From: Capronia americana
Taxonomy: Eukaryota > Ascomycota > Eurotiomycetes > Chaetothyriales > Herpotrichiellaceae
NCBI GenBank assembly: GCA_016110215.1
Contig: JADWQD010000004.1
Span: 682,001-746,000 of the forward strand
Direction: 5' to 3'
DNA length: 64,000 nt
The translations under genes and the position numbers were made by a program. How positions within the stretch are numbered: position 1 is the first letter of the stretch; the number at the start of each line of letters is the position of its first letter. The notes under the pieces are model-generated. The model ran no database searches and was not told the origin of the DNA. It was given only the letters and a program-made list of their open reading frames with translations. Of the stretch, positions 12,063 through 22,700 are shown one piece after another.

Positions 12063-13263
12063 TCAGGTGAACTTGGTATGGATAATGTCCGGATTCTCAT
12101 GCCAGTCGTCTATGCTAACCCACATCTAATTTGCGGTTAGTCGGTGTCGCAAGTCAAGAATGGAGCAACCAGCTTACCTTTCGGAATGTGCTTAGCCCCG
12201 CGAGGATGCTACCACCGATCCAGGTACTGTACTTCCGCTCGGGAGGTGCATAGATCTTGATGCGCATGTCCTTGACCGCCAATCTTTGCATCTCATACAG
12301 TAGTCGGTCCGGAAACCCTTTACACAGAGTTGTTCCACCGCTGAGGACAACATTCCCGAAAAGATTTTTTCGAAGGTCCATGTCTGTTCGGTTAATGGCG
12401 TCGACGACCATTTGATGGACACCCTCATATTCCAGCCCAATCAGCGCTGGCTCAAACAATATCTCTGGTGCTCGGAATCGCTCTGCTCCGATTTTGATCT
12501 TATGACCGTCCGGCAAGACGTATTCAACGTCTCTCTTGTCGTTCTTCCATATTCCCTGTGACCAGTCTTTCTCTTCTTTCCTAGGGTCGAGCGCGATGTA
12601 CGCCGATTTCTCTTTCATGATGCGAACAATCTCCTTCTCTGCGCTGGTATGGAATACATGACCATTCTTTCTCAGGAGAAGTTGCATGTGTTCGGTGATA
12701 TCCCGGCCGGCCACATCGATGCGACGTATACTGCTTGGGATTGCGAACCCCTCGTACACCGGGACTGCATGGGTGACACCGTCTCCACTGTCGAGGACGA
12801 TGCCGGTTGTTCGGCCACTGGCATACAAACTGAGGACGGCTTGGATTGACATGTAGATCGCAGGAACATTGAATTGTTCGAAGAGGATTTGAGCGGCCGT
12901 GTCTCGGTTCTGTCTGGGGTTCAAGGGTGGCTCTGTAAGGAGGACAGGATGTTCCTCGCTCAGAGTCTTCAGTTCTTGCTCATAGACATATGTCCATATC
13001 TTCTCCATATCATCCCAATCCGTGACGATACCGTGTTCAAGCGGATATCTTATCTTCAGGAGGCCTCGTAGTTCCTGCGCTCTGGGGCCAATAAAGACGT
13101 CGCCTTCCAGTGCACCCGCCAGGGCACGAACGTGTTTAGGTCGACCGACATATGAGGGAAAGTAGGCGGCGGGGAGATCGGTGCCCGCAAAGCCTGCTCG
13201 AATGGTGCCGCTCCCGTTATCCAGCACCAGGGGTACATTGTGTAGGCTGCCCCCGTCCGCCAT
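12063..13263 (-). CDS. Arp1 (centractin), dynactin actin-related protein
   Basis: Arp1 forms the short actin-like filament of dynactin and works with cytoplasmic dynein in nuclear and vesicle movement. Two exons, 12178-13263 and 12063-12125, encode 382 aa, the usual Arp1 length. The nucleotide-binding signatures of the actin fold are clear: VLDNGSGTIRAGFAG near the N-terminus, GIVLDSGDGVTHAVPVY in the middle, and NVVLSGGTTLCKGFPDRL. The end of exon 1 (STFRK) joins exon 2 (MWVSIDDWHENPDIIHTKFT), the typical Arp1 C-terminus. The start was set at ATG 13263 (MADGGSLHN); the frame upstream has only a GTG. Transcription diverges from U1-C across 327 bp. Confidence 0.94.
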
Positions 13264-13590
13264 ACCGACAGGCGGAAATTTATGTTCAATCAGCTCGGCT
13301 TGACTTGGAGATTGCGAGGCCGTTGTCACCGCATCATGTCAAGATAATCGTTGTGCAGAAAGCAGACTCTTGTTGGCAAAGGTTCAGACTATTCTCCGTA
13401 CGCGGGTGGAAATCGAAAGACGCGACTCCGGGGAAAATTCTGCCGCTTTTCACCGCCTGCCTCCACAAGTCCTCTGGCTCTTCTGCAAACACTGTTGCTA
13501 CCTTTACCCAAGAAATACGTCGGATCTACAATCTACGCCGCATATTTCAGCGCCTTTCTGGAAACGGTCCTAGACTCCAATCTACCAAAG
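13264..13590. promoter_or_regulatory. bidirectional promoter region, Arp1 (-) / U1-C (+)
   Basis: 327 bp between the two start codons must contain both promoters. It includes pyrimidine-rich stretches but no clear TATA box. Confidence 0.6.
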
Positions 13591-14333
13591 ATGCCTAAAT
13601 ATAAGTACCTCTCTCCGCCTCAGTGAAGGTTGACTGACTCGTCCAGCACTCTTCTGCGACTACTGCGATGTGTACCTCACACATGATTCCATGTCGGTGC
13701 GCAAGGCTCATAATGCTGGCCGAAATCATCTGAGGAACGTGGTCGAGTATTACCAACGTACGTGGAAAGGGATAAACTGAGGACCTGTGATGGCTGACGA
13801 CATACAGAGATTGGTCATGAAAAGGCGCAGTCGGTCATCGACTCAATTACTTCTTCATACGCCGCTGAAGGTCAAGCGAATCCTATGCTCCAACAAGCTG
13901 CGCCAGGCTTCCCGCCACCTATGCCGGGCTTCCCAGGTATGTTATTTCCAGGATGGAGCCATGTTTCGTTACTGAACCTCGTTTAGGGATGCCGCCTCCA
14001 CCATTTGGCATGCCCGGTGCACCACCGCCACCAGGCCCAGGAGGTGTAATTCCTCCTCCTGGCGGTCGCGGCATGCCTTTCCCACCATTCCCTCCTAACG
14101 GTGCTCCCACACTCCCGAATGGTCTGCCTTTTCCCCCTCCCGGCGGCTTTCCCCCGAATTTTCAGTTTCCTCCTCCAGGCGCACCCGGCGGCTTCCCACC
14201 ACCAGGTCAGAACCCACAGATTCCACTGGGAGGACCAAGCCCAGGACCAGGCAGTGGACCGGCTCACGGACAGGCGCCTCCACCACCTGGATTCATGGGT
14301 GGGCCTCCAGGTATGGGTGACAACAGACGTTAG
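13591..14333 (+). CDS. U1 small nuclear ribonucleoprotein C (U1-C)
   Basis: U1-C is the zinc-finger subunit of U1 snRNP that stabilises pairing of U1 RNA with the 5' splice site. Four exons: 13591-13600, 13650-13757, 13808-13936 and 13987-14333, giving 197 aa. The spliced N-terminus is [20 protein letters not shown], followed by KAHNAGRNHLRNVVEYY. Zinc ligands are C6, C9, H24 and H30. The rest is the Pro/Gly/Met-rich tail typical of U1-C. Introns 2 (13758-13807) and 3 (13937-13986) are ordinary GT-AG. Intron 1 (13601-13649) has to begin with ATAAGT and end with AC to give this protein. GT-AG use of the same region, or retention, produces early stops. See the separate entry and the finding. 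Confidence 0.93.
13601..13649 (+). other. AT-AC intron (U2-like) in the U1-C gene
   Basis: The exon ends ATGCCTAAAT (13591-13600). The intron begins ATAAGTACC and ends CCAGCAC. A branch-point-like TGACTGAC lies at 13631-13638, about 12 nt before the end. The 5' sequence matches GTAAGT except for G1-to-A, as expected for a U2-type AT-AC intron rather than the U12 consensus ATATCCTT. Splicing AT to AC gives the conserved [9 protein letters not shown]. AT to the AG at 13646 would give MPKSLFCDYC, also in frame. GT at 13605 to AG at 13646 runs into TGA after 13 residues, and retention stops after 11 codons. Confidence 0.8.
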
Positions 14334-14884
14334 ACGCGGTTAGTCAAGCCTGAGCCCCAACAAGGTTCCAAACGTATCAAACAAACGGGTGGAAGTCTAC
14401 GTGTCAAGAGAGGAGAAAAAATGTCATTACGAAGGCGGTAAAATGTTGGCTTGACGCCGAATTACCACCTTGATACCGCCAGATCTCGGGATATGAATCA
14501 CGACATGGAAACTATTTCGAAGCAGTGGCTGAAGTCTATGGCAACAACTTCGCCAGCCACTCCCAGGTAAACGTAGACAACTGGTACCCTCAATTCTCCG
14601 AACTGAAACACACATCCTTGGTCTCGCCCTTTGGACGACAAGCAAGCCGAAGTGGATCAAGCAAGAGAAATACCAAACAATCAGTTGTGGATGGAGAGAA
14701 CAGGCGCGATTACCGAACCGGAGAGGGTGGGACCCCGTCAGAGGAGTATGCATTTCCTATCGTCGCTGCCTCGTTTGCACAAGCAGGCACGGTTTGCGAA
14801 TCACCAGACTCATAACGAAGAAGTGCCTTGGCTATATTAACTTGTCATCCACCCCCGCTGTTTGCCGCATAATTTCCAGCGCCT
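14334..14884. other. intergenic region
   Basis: Open frames exist on both strands (the longest about 100 codons) but start only at GTG or cross no sensible splice signals. I see no supported gene. A TATATTAA lies near 14833-14840, about 45 bp before the next ATG. Confidence 0.45.
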
Positions 14885-15759
14885 ATGGCGTTTAGCACCC
14901 TCATTCGACTACTGGGATATCTCATCGGGCCTATCATTATTGTTTCGATCCTCGCACTCTTCATCCATTGCGTCTTGACCGTTCACCGAAACCGGGAGTC
15001 ACGTTACTTCAGGTTCGACTCAATCCTGTCAACATCTCCCTCACACCAGCGTCTACTCCCTGCTGCGACAGACAACGCAGTGTAACAGCCATGACCACCC
15101 GAGAATCGCAGAGCGAAAAATATGAAATTCAGAGCAATTCTGCGAGAGCCACCGCGCCCTCAGATTCGCCTCACGATCACTCTCAGATCGCTCCCTCAGA
15201 TCCCGCAGCATCACCTGCGTGTCAACCAAGACCGTGCATTATACCCAATCGCATCTCTTTTGGACGACCCAGAGGGATGAGAGACCTCGCAATCAAAGAC
15301 TTGGAAAAGCGTAAGCTCACAGAGAAAGCAGAGGCACAGGCTCGAAAAGATGCAGCATCTCGGGAGCGCAAGGCGCGCCGAGACCATGAAGAGAAGAATC
15401 GAAAGGAGAGAAGGAAGGCAAGCAAAGAGCGGGCCAAGCAGAACAAAGAGGACAAGGCATTGAAGCATGCTGAAGAAAAAAGAGTCAAAGACTACTATGG
15501 AATACGTGGTTATGACCCAAATGCTGGAATGTTACGCTCTAATCGAGAGGGGGACGGCGGTGGGCGTGCCGGCGAGGGAACAAAAGCAGGTCAGGCGAGA
15601 CAAGGATCACCAATCCAAAGATTCCACGCTGAACAGACTTGGGGCTTTGAATACGGAAAGCCAAAACAGCATGATGGAAAGGGTCATTTTTCTGGACATC
15701 ACAAGAACTGCGGAGAGCATAACGGGAGCAGCGCCGCTGCGATTGGTGACGGCGATTGA
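14885..15759 (+). CDS. unrecognised membrane-anchored, highly charged protein
   Basis: Proposed exons are 14885-15012 and 15072-15759 (271 aa); the intron starts at GTTCGA and ends at CAG 15071. The N-terminus (MAFSTLIRLLGYLIGPIIIV, then SILALFIHCVL) is a single strong membrane anchor. It is followed by a Ser/Pro-rich linker. A segment very rich in Arg/Lys/Glu (about residues 120-185, with runs such as RKARRDHEEKNRKERRKASK) should form a long charged helix or coiled coil. The C-terminal 80 residues are Gly/His-rich. I do not recognise a family. The downstream frame is firm. The splice join to the membrane exon is inferred and an acceptor at 15080 would also keep frame. Confidence 0.6.
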
Positions 15760-16356
15760 GGAGGGAGACTGGCGATAGTATCCTGAGGTAGACGGCGGTT
15801 TTCGGTTTCCGCACTGATCAACTGCATCCGGCTAGGCTAGCATATCTGATGTGGCTACACAATCGATTCGTGCTACACGTACATATTTCCTCAATCCTCA
15901 AGCGAGTACGTATACTGACATGTTCGGTAGACCTGCTGAAACACGACATGGTAACTCGGAGTGCAAATATTATGCTCTGAGGGTTTTGCATCATTGGAAT
16001 TATTGCGCCAAGCCAAGAATACCGTTCCTGTAGTGGACAGTCGTTCTTGTTGAATGTAAACATCGCAAACATCGACTTCGAATAGGGAAGAGCGATTTGC
16101 GCCCAGGCAGGTGCAATCCACGGTGCCAAGACTCGCCGGATCAAAGATTCTCCTTTCCCGAACAAACTGACCTTCGACATTTCAACTTCGTCCGTCTTAC
16201 CAGTGACCTGCCACTCCCGCCTCTTTGAAAGATGCTGTCGTCCCTCCGCATCAACCGCCTTCTATTGGCTCCTCCCTAGTCTTCAAATATTTGCAATATT
16301 GCATTCAGATACACTCCTGAGCCGACTAACCCTAGACATCCTCACAAACCGTTAAA
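15760..16356. other. intergenic region
   Basis: No coding or structured element recognised. It presumably holds the promoter of the following gene. Confidence 0.45.
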
Positions 16357-17271
16357 ATGACGATACCGTCGCACCCTGACTCGCCCCTCCTGAAGCTTCC
16401 GAGCGAAATCCGCAACCAAATATGGCACCTTGTCTTCTCAGGCCTCCATGTTATTCCATCCCGCTCAGGGCCACAGCTCGCACAAGACGGCTGCCGAGCA
16501 TGCATTAATATCGCCTGCAGTAATGTAACCACCGGGGCCTCGACGTCCGATCACCCCACGTGGCAGGAAGTTTTCCGATCTCTCCGTACATGCAAGCAGA
16601 TCTACAATGAAGCGCAACACATCCTGTGGTCGTCGTTCACATTACATCTAGGCTCACCAATAGGAGACCCGATGCGATCCATCGTCCCGCATCTCGCCAG
16701 GATGAAGGGTAGCGTACGACGCCTGGAATGGCGCGTCCACATCCTGGAAGACAACCGTGTGGACTGGATCTCCAGCATCGGGATGATTGGAAATCTATTC
16801 CCCGAGTTGGAGAAAGTGGTAATCCACGCACACATGCGTCCACCAGATAGCTACGAGAAGCTCATAGACGGAATCTACGTCGCGCTGCCGATGGTCCGGC
16901 TGGGCCAACGCGAAATGCCAAGGATTCAGCTCAGCATCGACCTCGCTTATATCTACTCGGGCGTCATGTTCGAGTCGCCGTTCATGGGCGAGATCACGAC
17001 GGAAGATGCTCTTGAGGAACATGAGCTTGTGATCAAAGACGTGATCGCCGATGACGAGTTCATCGCATTGGCGCTGGCTCCAGAATTGGACATCCAGTCT
17101 ATGATCACGGCATTGCTGAGATGCGCGAGAGCACATGAGCAGGCGTGGTTCGAGAAGCTGCAGAGAAAGAGGATCGCGAGGAGGGTCGCGAGGCTGAGAG
17201 AGCTGGAAGCTGCGCAGGCTCGACTAATGGGTGTGCTGGGCGAGATGGATGAGCAGCCTGGAGGGAGTTGA
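16357..17271 (+). CDS. F-box-like / DUF7730-type protein
   Basis: An intronless 304-aa protein. Its N-terminal signature PLLKLPSEIRNQIWHLVFSG (about residues 9-28) is the fungal F-box-like opening common to a large lineage-expanded family. RSLRTCKQIYNEAQHILWSS follows, a hallmark of these DUF7730-type proteins. The C-terminus is a basic helix (KLQRKRIARRVARLRELEAAQ) that may form a coiled coil. Members probably act as substrate receptors or scaffolds, but no function is proven. ATG 16357 is preceded by the clean leader CCGTTAAA. Confidence 0.8.
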   Translation: MTIPSHPDSPLLKLPSEIRNQIWHLVFSGLHVIPSRSGPQLAQDGCRACINIACSNVTTGASTSDHPTWQEVFRSLRTCKQIYNEAQHILWSSFTLHLGSPIGDPMRSIVPHLARMKGSVRRLEWRVHILEDNRVDWISSIGMIGNLFPELEKVVIHAHMRPPDSYEKLIDGIYVALPMVRLGQREMPRIQLSIDLAYIYSGVMFESPFMGEITTEDALEEHELVIKDVIADDEFIALALAPELDIQSMITALLRCARAHEQAWFEKLQRKRIARRVARLRELEAAQARLMGVLGEMDEQPGGS

Positions 17272-18166
17272 ATACCGCAGAGCATTGCCCTGTACGCGCC
17301 TGTACAAAATTGCATGAATACTGACAAGGGATGCATTCTATTGGCAGCGTGGATCACGGTCCGCCCGGAGCCAGGCTTATACGCATTCACGAGCCGATGG
17401 AGTCTAGACCTTGTACGATAGTCTAGCGAATCGGTATTGGATCCTCGCTAGTCGTCTCATGATGGTCGGTTGTAGCGCAGCAGGGATTGTGCCGTTTCCA
17501 GATTTGCACAGTGCGTTCTCCTACATTTCAACTCCATGTATACTTCCTGACCGGGGCACAAATGAGAGGTCGTCGCCTCGCGACTTCGACGGTCCAAATG
17601 ATAACCGACCAATTGCCCATGCAAATTTCGATCGACACAGGCCCAAAGAAACGTTAGATCCGGTACTCGGTACAGTCTCTAGACAGCCACCAGTCATCAG
17701 TTCCTCCCTGATATCCATGTCGCTACATAAGAGTGAGGGTTCACGCCACTCTTCTATCGCACTCGTCCATCCGAGTTCGTCCTAGCCGTCTTGATGTCCT
17801 GGAGCTTCGAGAGAGTGACAATCTATCCATCGATATAGGAATGTATACCCTGGCACGCACTTGCGCATCCTTACCTTCGAAATCGCGATGGGTGGTGGGT
17901 CATCCTGTCCTGTGGAGATCAACTCGCGTCCCCTCCGCTGTAAGAACACGTGCAGAAAGCCTGCTTTGCGCTCGTACAACGCAGATTGTCAAGCTTCAAG
18001 CGTTGATAGACCGGGAGAGTCCATCTGAAGCTTCACTCAGTTGTGCTGAAAGGACGTCTCTCAGCTGTTTTCATTTTCGCTTTCAAACATGTTGCAGCAA
18101 ATTCAGCAAAGTAGAGAACATCAATTGCAGCCATTGGAAACAAACACATACTTACAAATACCCCAG
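17272..18166. other. intergenic region plus unrecovered 5' part of a decayed esterase gene
   Basis: Frames running into the esterase remnant are open here, but I cannot recover the expected N-terminal esterase motifs (signal peptide, GIPYA...PP). The sequence ENINC near 18115 may be a relic of the conserved ...EDC before LYLDVW, but no GT donor follows it. The 5' end therefore looks degraded or lost. Confidence 0.4.
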
Positions 18167-19894
18167 CTTGTATCTCGACGTATGGGTGCCGCCCAATGTT
18201 TCGACTGCCTCCAAGCTGCCAGTTAAGGTATGGTTTTATGGAGGAAGCGGTGCGGCCGGATCGATCAGTGAACCATCGTACAACGGCTGCAATCTGGCGA
18301 CAGACTCTGTTGTCGTTTCCATGAATTACGGATTGGGTGCGTTCGGCTGGTTCGCTCTCGAAACTGCCAACCTGTATGGGAACTGCGGCGCTGCAGATGT
18401 CATACAAGCGCTCGAGTGGGTGCAGGAAAACATTGCTGCCTTGGGGGGTGACCCTGTAAGACTTGATCCTTCCGGTGTTCTATGGCTATTAACATTGTAG
18501 TGTAGCAAAAGGTGGTTGTCTTTGGGCAATCAGAGGGCGCTGTTTTGGCTTGGATGCTTAGCATAATGTCCCGCGCGCCATCTCTTATGAAGGCTGTCAT
18601 ATCGGAGTCAGGAGGTGGTGCAGACTACCCGTTGACCAACTCGACAGCAATTCAGACGGCGGGAGCTGACTTGGCCAAATCTTTGGGCTGCGGCGTTGAC
18701 GACGTGAGTACAGCAGGAGTATTGAATTTGGAAGAACGGTTGCTAATGAGAGTCTAGGTCGCCTGCCTCCGCGCTGTAGCTACAAACAAGTTCAATGCTA
18801 GCTTTTCATCAGGAGGATCGTCTATGCTTGGAGTTAACAATAATGGAAACGATACTGACTCGCAACCATGCGTTGATGGCAAGATCATTCCGGCCCAGCC
18901 AAGCGAAGTAGGATCCCAGGTCCCAGCCATCTTTGGTGGCAGCAAGTTCTTCCGGTAGCATCCATTTAGCAGAACGGTTGACCATTTAGCAGAACGGCTG
19001 ACCATTTCGCAGACACTGGGAAAGGCACACTCTTCGTGGTAGTAAGTCTTTCCGTCCTGCGAGATTGGTCAATTACGCGACTAAAACTTAAATCTTATGA
19101 TCTAGGGCCAATACACTGTTGAAGGTATCAACGTTACGACACAAGAGTACACAGACTACCTAGTTCACAATTTCGGACCTCAAATCGGAGCAAAATTAAA
19201 TCAAAGTTACCCGGCCTCCCTCTTCAACAGTACGCCGTTCCCGGGCTTCTACGCTATGAGCAGCGTCCTCATGAACTACGCCTTTACATGTACAGCTCAC
19301 AGAGCTCTACTGAAGCAGGCGGCAAAGGGTATCCCAGCGTGGACGTACCTTTTTGACCAAGCACCGACTTGCGAGTGGATCTCGTTTGCCCAGTCCGACA
19401 ACCCTGAATATTTCCAGTTGCTGGGGGCAACACACACGTCTGAGATTCCGTACGTGTTTAACAACGTCAACGATTTGCCGCTCCCCAATGGACGCTGCAA
19501 TTTCTCATCAGCAGATAAGGACATAGCTACTCTCCTGGTCTCGGCATGGACGTCGATGGCAGAGTATGGCAACCCCAATGCTGGCGGTGCTATCAGCTGG
19601 CCGGTCTTTGACGCAAATACCTCGTAGGGTCTTTTGATCGGAGGGAACACGACTTCGATTGGATATGTCGATTACACTCTTTGCACCGGGCTCTGGGACC
19701 CGATTGATGCTGAAATATTTGCTTATTCGGCTGATTTCAATCCAGCGGATTCGCCTGCCAATGGCACGGTGTCGGGAACTACGAGCGGGACGAGTGGACC
19801 AACATCGGAGGCCATTGCGGTCAAAGTCAGTGGCAGCTTGTACCCTTTCGTTGGCATTGCCGCTATGGCTGCTATGGCAACATACGTCTTGTAG
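18167..19894 (+). pseudogene. carboxylesterase type B pseudogene, formerly GPI-anchored/secreted
   Basis: Esterase motifs are readable across several exons: LYLDVWVPP, the oxyanion region WFYGGSGAAGS, MNYGLGAFGWF, the nucleophile elbow FGQSEGA (Ser within GxSxG), and GATHTSEIPYVFNN with the probable catalytic His. Introns at 18456-18505, 18704-18757 and 19042-19105 are intact and in phase. Damage: no recognisable 5' end; the position of the conserved DEG (catalytic Glu) reads TGKG, so the acid is Lys; and an in-frame TAG at 19625-19627 splits a frame that otherwise runs through ...LLIGGNTTS to a Thr/Ser-rich tail and a hydrophobic C-terminus typical of a GPI signal. Near 18936-19012 the frame is kept only if a weak GTGGCA...CAG intron is used; that stretch contains a 20-bp tandem repeat. 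Confidence 0.78.
18962..19012 (+). repeat. 20-bp tandem repeat, 2.5 copies, inside the esterase remnant
   Basis: Units CCATTTAGCAGAACGGTTGA (18962-18981) and CCATTTAGCAGAACGGCTGA (18982-19001) are followed by a partial third, CCATTTCGCAG (19002-19012). Each unit contains a TTGAC/CTGAC branch-like element followed by a ...GCAG acceptor-like element. Confidence 0.85.
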
Positions 19895-21053
19895 GCAGTG
19901 ATGAAGTACGGTAGTTGTACTAGTTCGACGGAGCTAGTTGGGTGTATTGGCAAAGTAGATTTGACCGTCACATCGCGAAATGTTATCATTGTTTTTTCGA
20001 TAGACATTTTAGTGAAGGCAGTCAACAGTTTTCGAGAGAGAACGATGTGTATACGAGTGTAGGTGACAGCGAGGCCGTGGCTCCTCGATAGCAATGTCGC
20101 GTCGACATCACATTGGCGACATTGTAGATTGAGGAAGCGAGAGAAGAAATTTAGAGTCCAAACAAGTTTTTGCAAGCGGCTCAAACGACAGCGGCCCGAA
20201 CCTTTGACGTCGTTCGGCCGGATGAAAGAACCCAACACAGATCGTAGTCTGCACATGTGAGCGGTGCTCTGTCGTCTATAATTCACGGCCGAAAAGGGAC
20301 TAGCGCCATAGGCCCCCGGTCCGGTCGAGCCGCTCTCAGCCACGCCCACCATCCATCAAGGCGGCCTGGTGGGCGCGTTCCGAGCGCGTTCCAGCATGCC
20401 ACATACGATTTGATCCTGCGAGTAGAGGGTATGAAAAGCGGGTACTTGTATGAGTCCAGCTGCAACTCACGAGGACGTCAACGGAAGGCCGTTTCATGCC
20501 GCAGGCCCAGTGCCTTGGCAGATTCTCCCAGTGGTGGGCGACTCCCGCTTGAACCTGAGTTCCTGAGCTCAGCTGAGCCTTGCGCTGAACATCATTGGGC
20601 ACTCCTGGCGACACACCGTGGGCGCAACCAGGCCCCTTCGCAGTACAGCATCCCATCACGCCCAACTTTGAGCCCCTGAAGAGTGCCCCTTTTCACGCTT
20701 TGAGCGCTCCAACGAACGCCGAGCTTGGCGAATTTCCACATCTTCCACGATGCGAAATCGTCGACGAAAGAGCGTCTAGCTCCCGGTCCGCCTCTTCGCG
20801 TGGTTTGCGCCAACATGCCACCCTGAAGGACACCATGTCGCTTCACGAGATCTAGAGGGCTGTGGCGGCTTCAAGTGTCAATAATGTCGTGGTGTCCTGT
20901 AAGGAGAAGACGGTTCATGCACGCGCTAAACTTTCGTCGCCGGCGATGCAGGAGCGCTCAGCCTGAGGTTGTCGAGGAAGATAAAGACACCCAACATGGC
21001 CTGCATGTCCATATTCTCGACCTCGCCCCTCGCCTGCAGAACACACCGGCGCA
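19895..21053. other. intergenic region
   Basis: About 1.15 kb without a supported gene. The + strand frame at 20257-20679 has an atypical composition and no splice or family support. Confidence 0.45.
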
Positions 21054-22623
21054 ATGACGGCCCTGGAAGAACCAGGAACCTTCACTAACCTCGATGTGCC
21101 GCTCGCCGTCTTGCGAGACATCGCAGACAGACTGATCGCTTCCGACCCACTCGTACCAGACACTTGGGACGTCGATTTCAAGCCCGCGGCCCCCGTCGCG
21201 AAAGCGCATCTGATCCTATGGAGCGCAGACGTACGTGCTATTGCCGGTGGTTGGCCTGGAGAGCCTGGGAACTGACCGGGAGAACTATTAGGGAATCGTG
21301 CGAGCAAACCGACGCTATCGCAATAAGGGCACCGTGTGGCAATCAGCGAAGAAAAACAGGATCTACTATGCCGACAGTCCGTTGGAAACTTATCTCGTCC
21401 GACATATGAGGGTAGAAATGCACGGGTGGAACAAGGCCAAAAATTCCCTCGCCAACACCTGCGCAGACACATTCCTCTCTCGCACCTCGCGGCCTTACTA
21501 CCACGGCGAAAAGAGCGCCTACCCGATCCATTCGGCCAACGACAAAGAGATCAGTTCTCGCCTCAAGGACGTCTGGGTGTATTTCCGGCCAAGCGGTGGC
21601 AGTGCGAACCAGTCGTGGGGCGAGCTGTTCTCTCAGCCTTACAAGTACGCCTCGCCGTCGGTCAGAGTCGATCTCCTCGTCAAATCAGGTCTGATGGGCG
21701 TAGATGATGCGAAGGCGGTCATGAAAAAGATATACTCCCGTGGAGCCTTGCTGCCGGTGTTGTCTCAGCGTGGAGTGCCAAATATTTCCGGCGGCTTTGG
21801 CGCGGAGCTACACGGCTTGGCCCATCCAGCGGACAAGATCAACCTGGCCGCAGTCGCAGGCATAGCCACTTTCTCGGGTCTCTTCACCTGGGACCGGTTC
21901 AATGACGTCCTGGTCGAGGGTGGGTGGCCATGGCTCCGCCAATATTCCCGTGCTTATGCCCGGACAATCTATACAGCCATGGTCCTCATCTTCGCCGCCA
22001 TCGAGACCAACCACCTGGCGGACCTCGACAAGATGCGCGAACGCCTGATTTCTCTGGCTGGGAAGCTGGTGGGAGACCCTGCAAATCCGCGCAGTAACTG
22101 GAGGGTTCGGAAGAGCGCGTACCTGCAGAAAGGAAAGGTCTCGATCCCGGGCAGTCTTGATGCGCAGCAGGTCAGTCATCCGACCCTTCTCACCCACTCA
22201 CCCACTAACACAGTATAGCCGCCAGAAGCTCCACCGGGAGCTGCCCCTCACCATTCGCCGGAAAAGGAATCTGCGGCTCTCAACGCCGCTGGGCACCAGT
22301 GGCATTACCTCGAGAAGCCGCCGATGTCGTTCGAAGGACGCCTCCCCTGCCATGTCGCCCTGAGCACGCTTTGTGAGCATCAATCGCCCCCTCAACTCAG
22401 TGCCCGAGTCACGCTTGCCCACTCCGTCAGCGACCTCGCGGCGGCGACGGAGGACGACAAAAGTCTCACCGTGGCGTTGACACCCGACCAAGCGGCGCGA
22501 AACGAGGCCTTGGAATTCGTGGCGCGCAACTCGATGATGGCCGTCAAACGGGTGGAAGGCCAGTGCCTGAGCTGTGCCGTCAGGCTGGCTCATTGTGTGG
22601 GTGCCTTGGTTGTCATTTCATAA
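21054..22623 (+). CDS. unrecognised 486-aa protein
   Basis: Three exons (21054-21230, 21292-22170, 22219-22623) with canonical introns, all phase 0. The N-terminal third is acidic and helical (MTALEEPGTFTNLDVPLAVL). The middle has aromatic/basic segments (TVWQSAKKNRIYYADSPLET; VYFRPSGGSANQSWGELFSQPYKY cut into two blocks here) and a hydrophobic stretch (NLAAVAGIATFSGLFTWDRF). A Pro-rich linker (PPEAPPGAAPHHSPEKE) leads to a compact C-terminal part with several Cys (LPCHVALSTLCEH; GQCLSCAVRLAHCVG). I do not recognise any domain. It is convergent with the kinase-ankyrin gene and only about 150 bp from it, so a link with that module is possible but unproven. Confidence 0.7.
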
Positions 22624-22700
22624 TGGTGGGAATTCTAGGCGCGAGGGATAGACGCGAGACAGTCCGGGCTCATGTATGTGTAGAATCTCTATCGAGAAGG

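Noticed and set aside
13601..13646. AT-AG version of the first U1-C intron
   Set aside because: Possible in frame but inserts a residue (KSLFC instead of KFFC) against the very conserved U1-C start; kept as the second choice only.
14525..14815. 96-codon + strand frame upstream of the membrane-anchored gene
   Set aside because: No ATG start and no recognisable content.
20257..20679. 140-codon + strand frame in the 19.9-21.0 kb gap
   Set aside because: No family resemblance, odd composition, and no splice partners.
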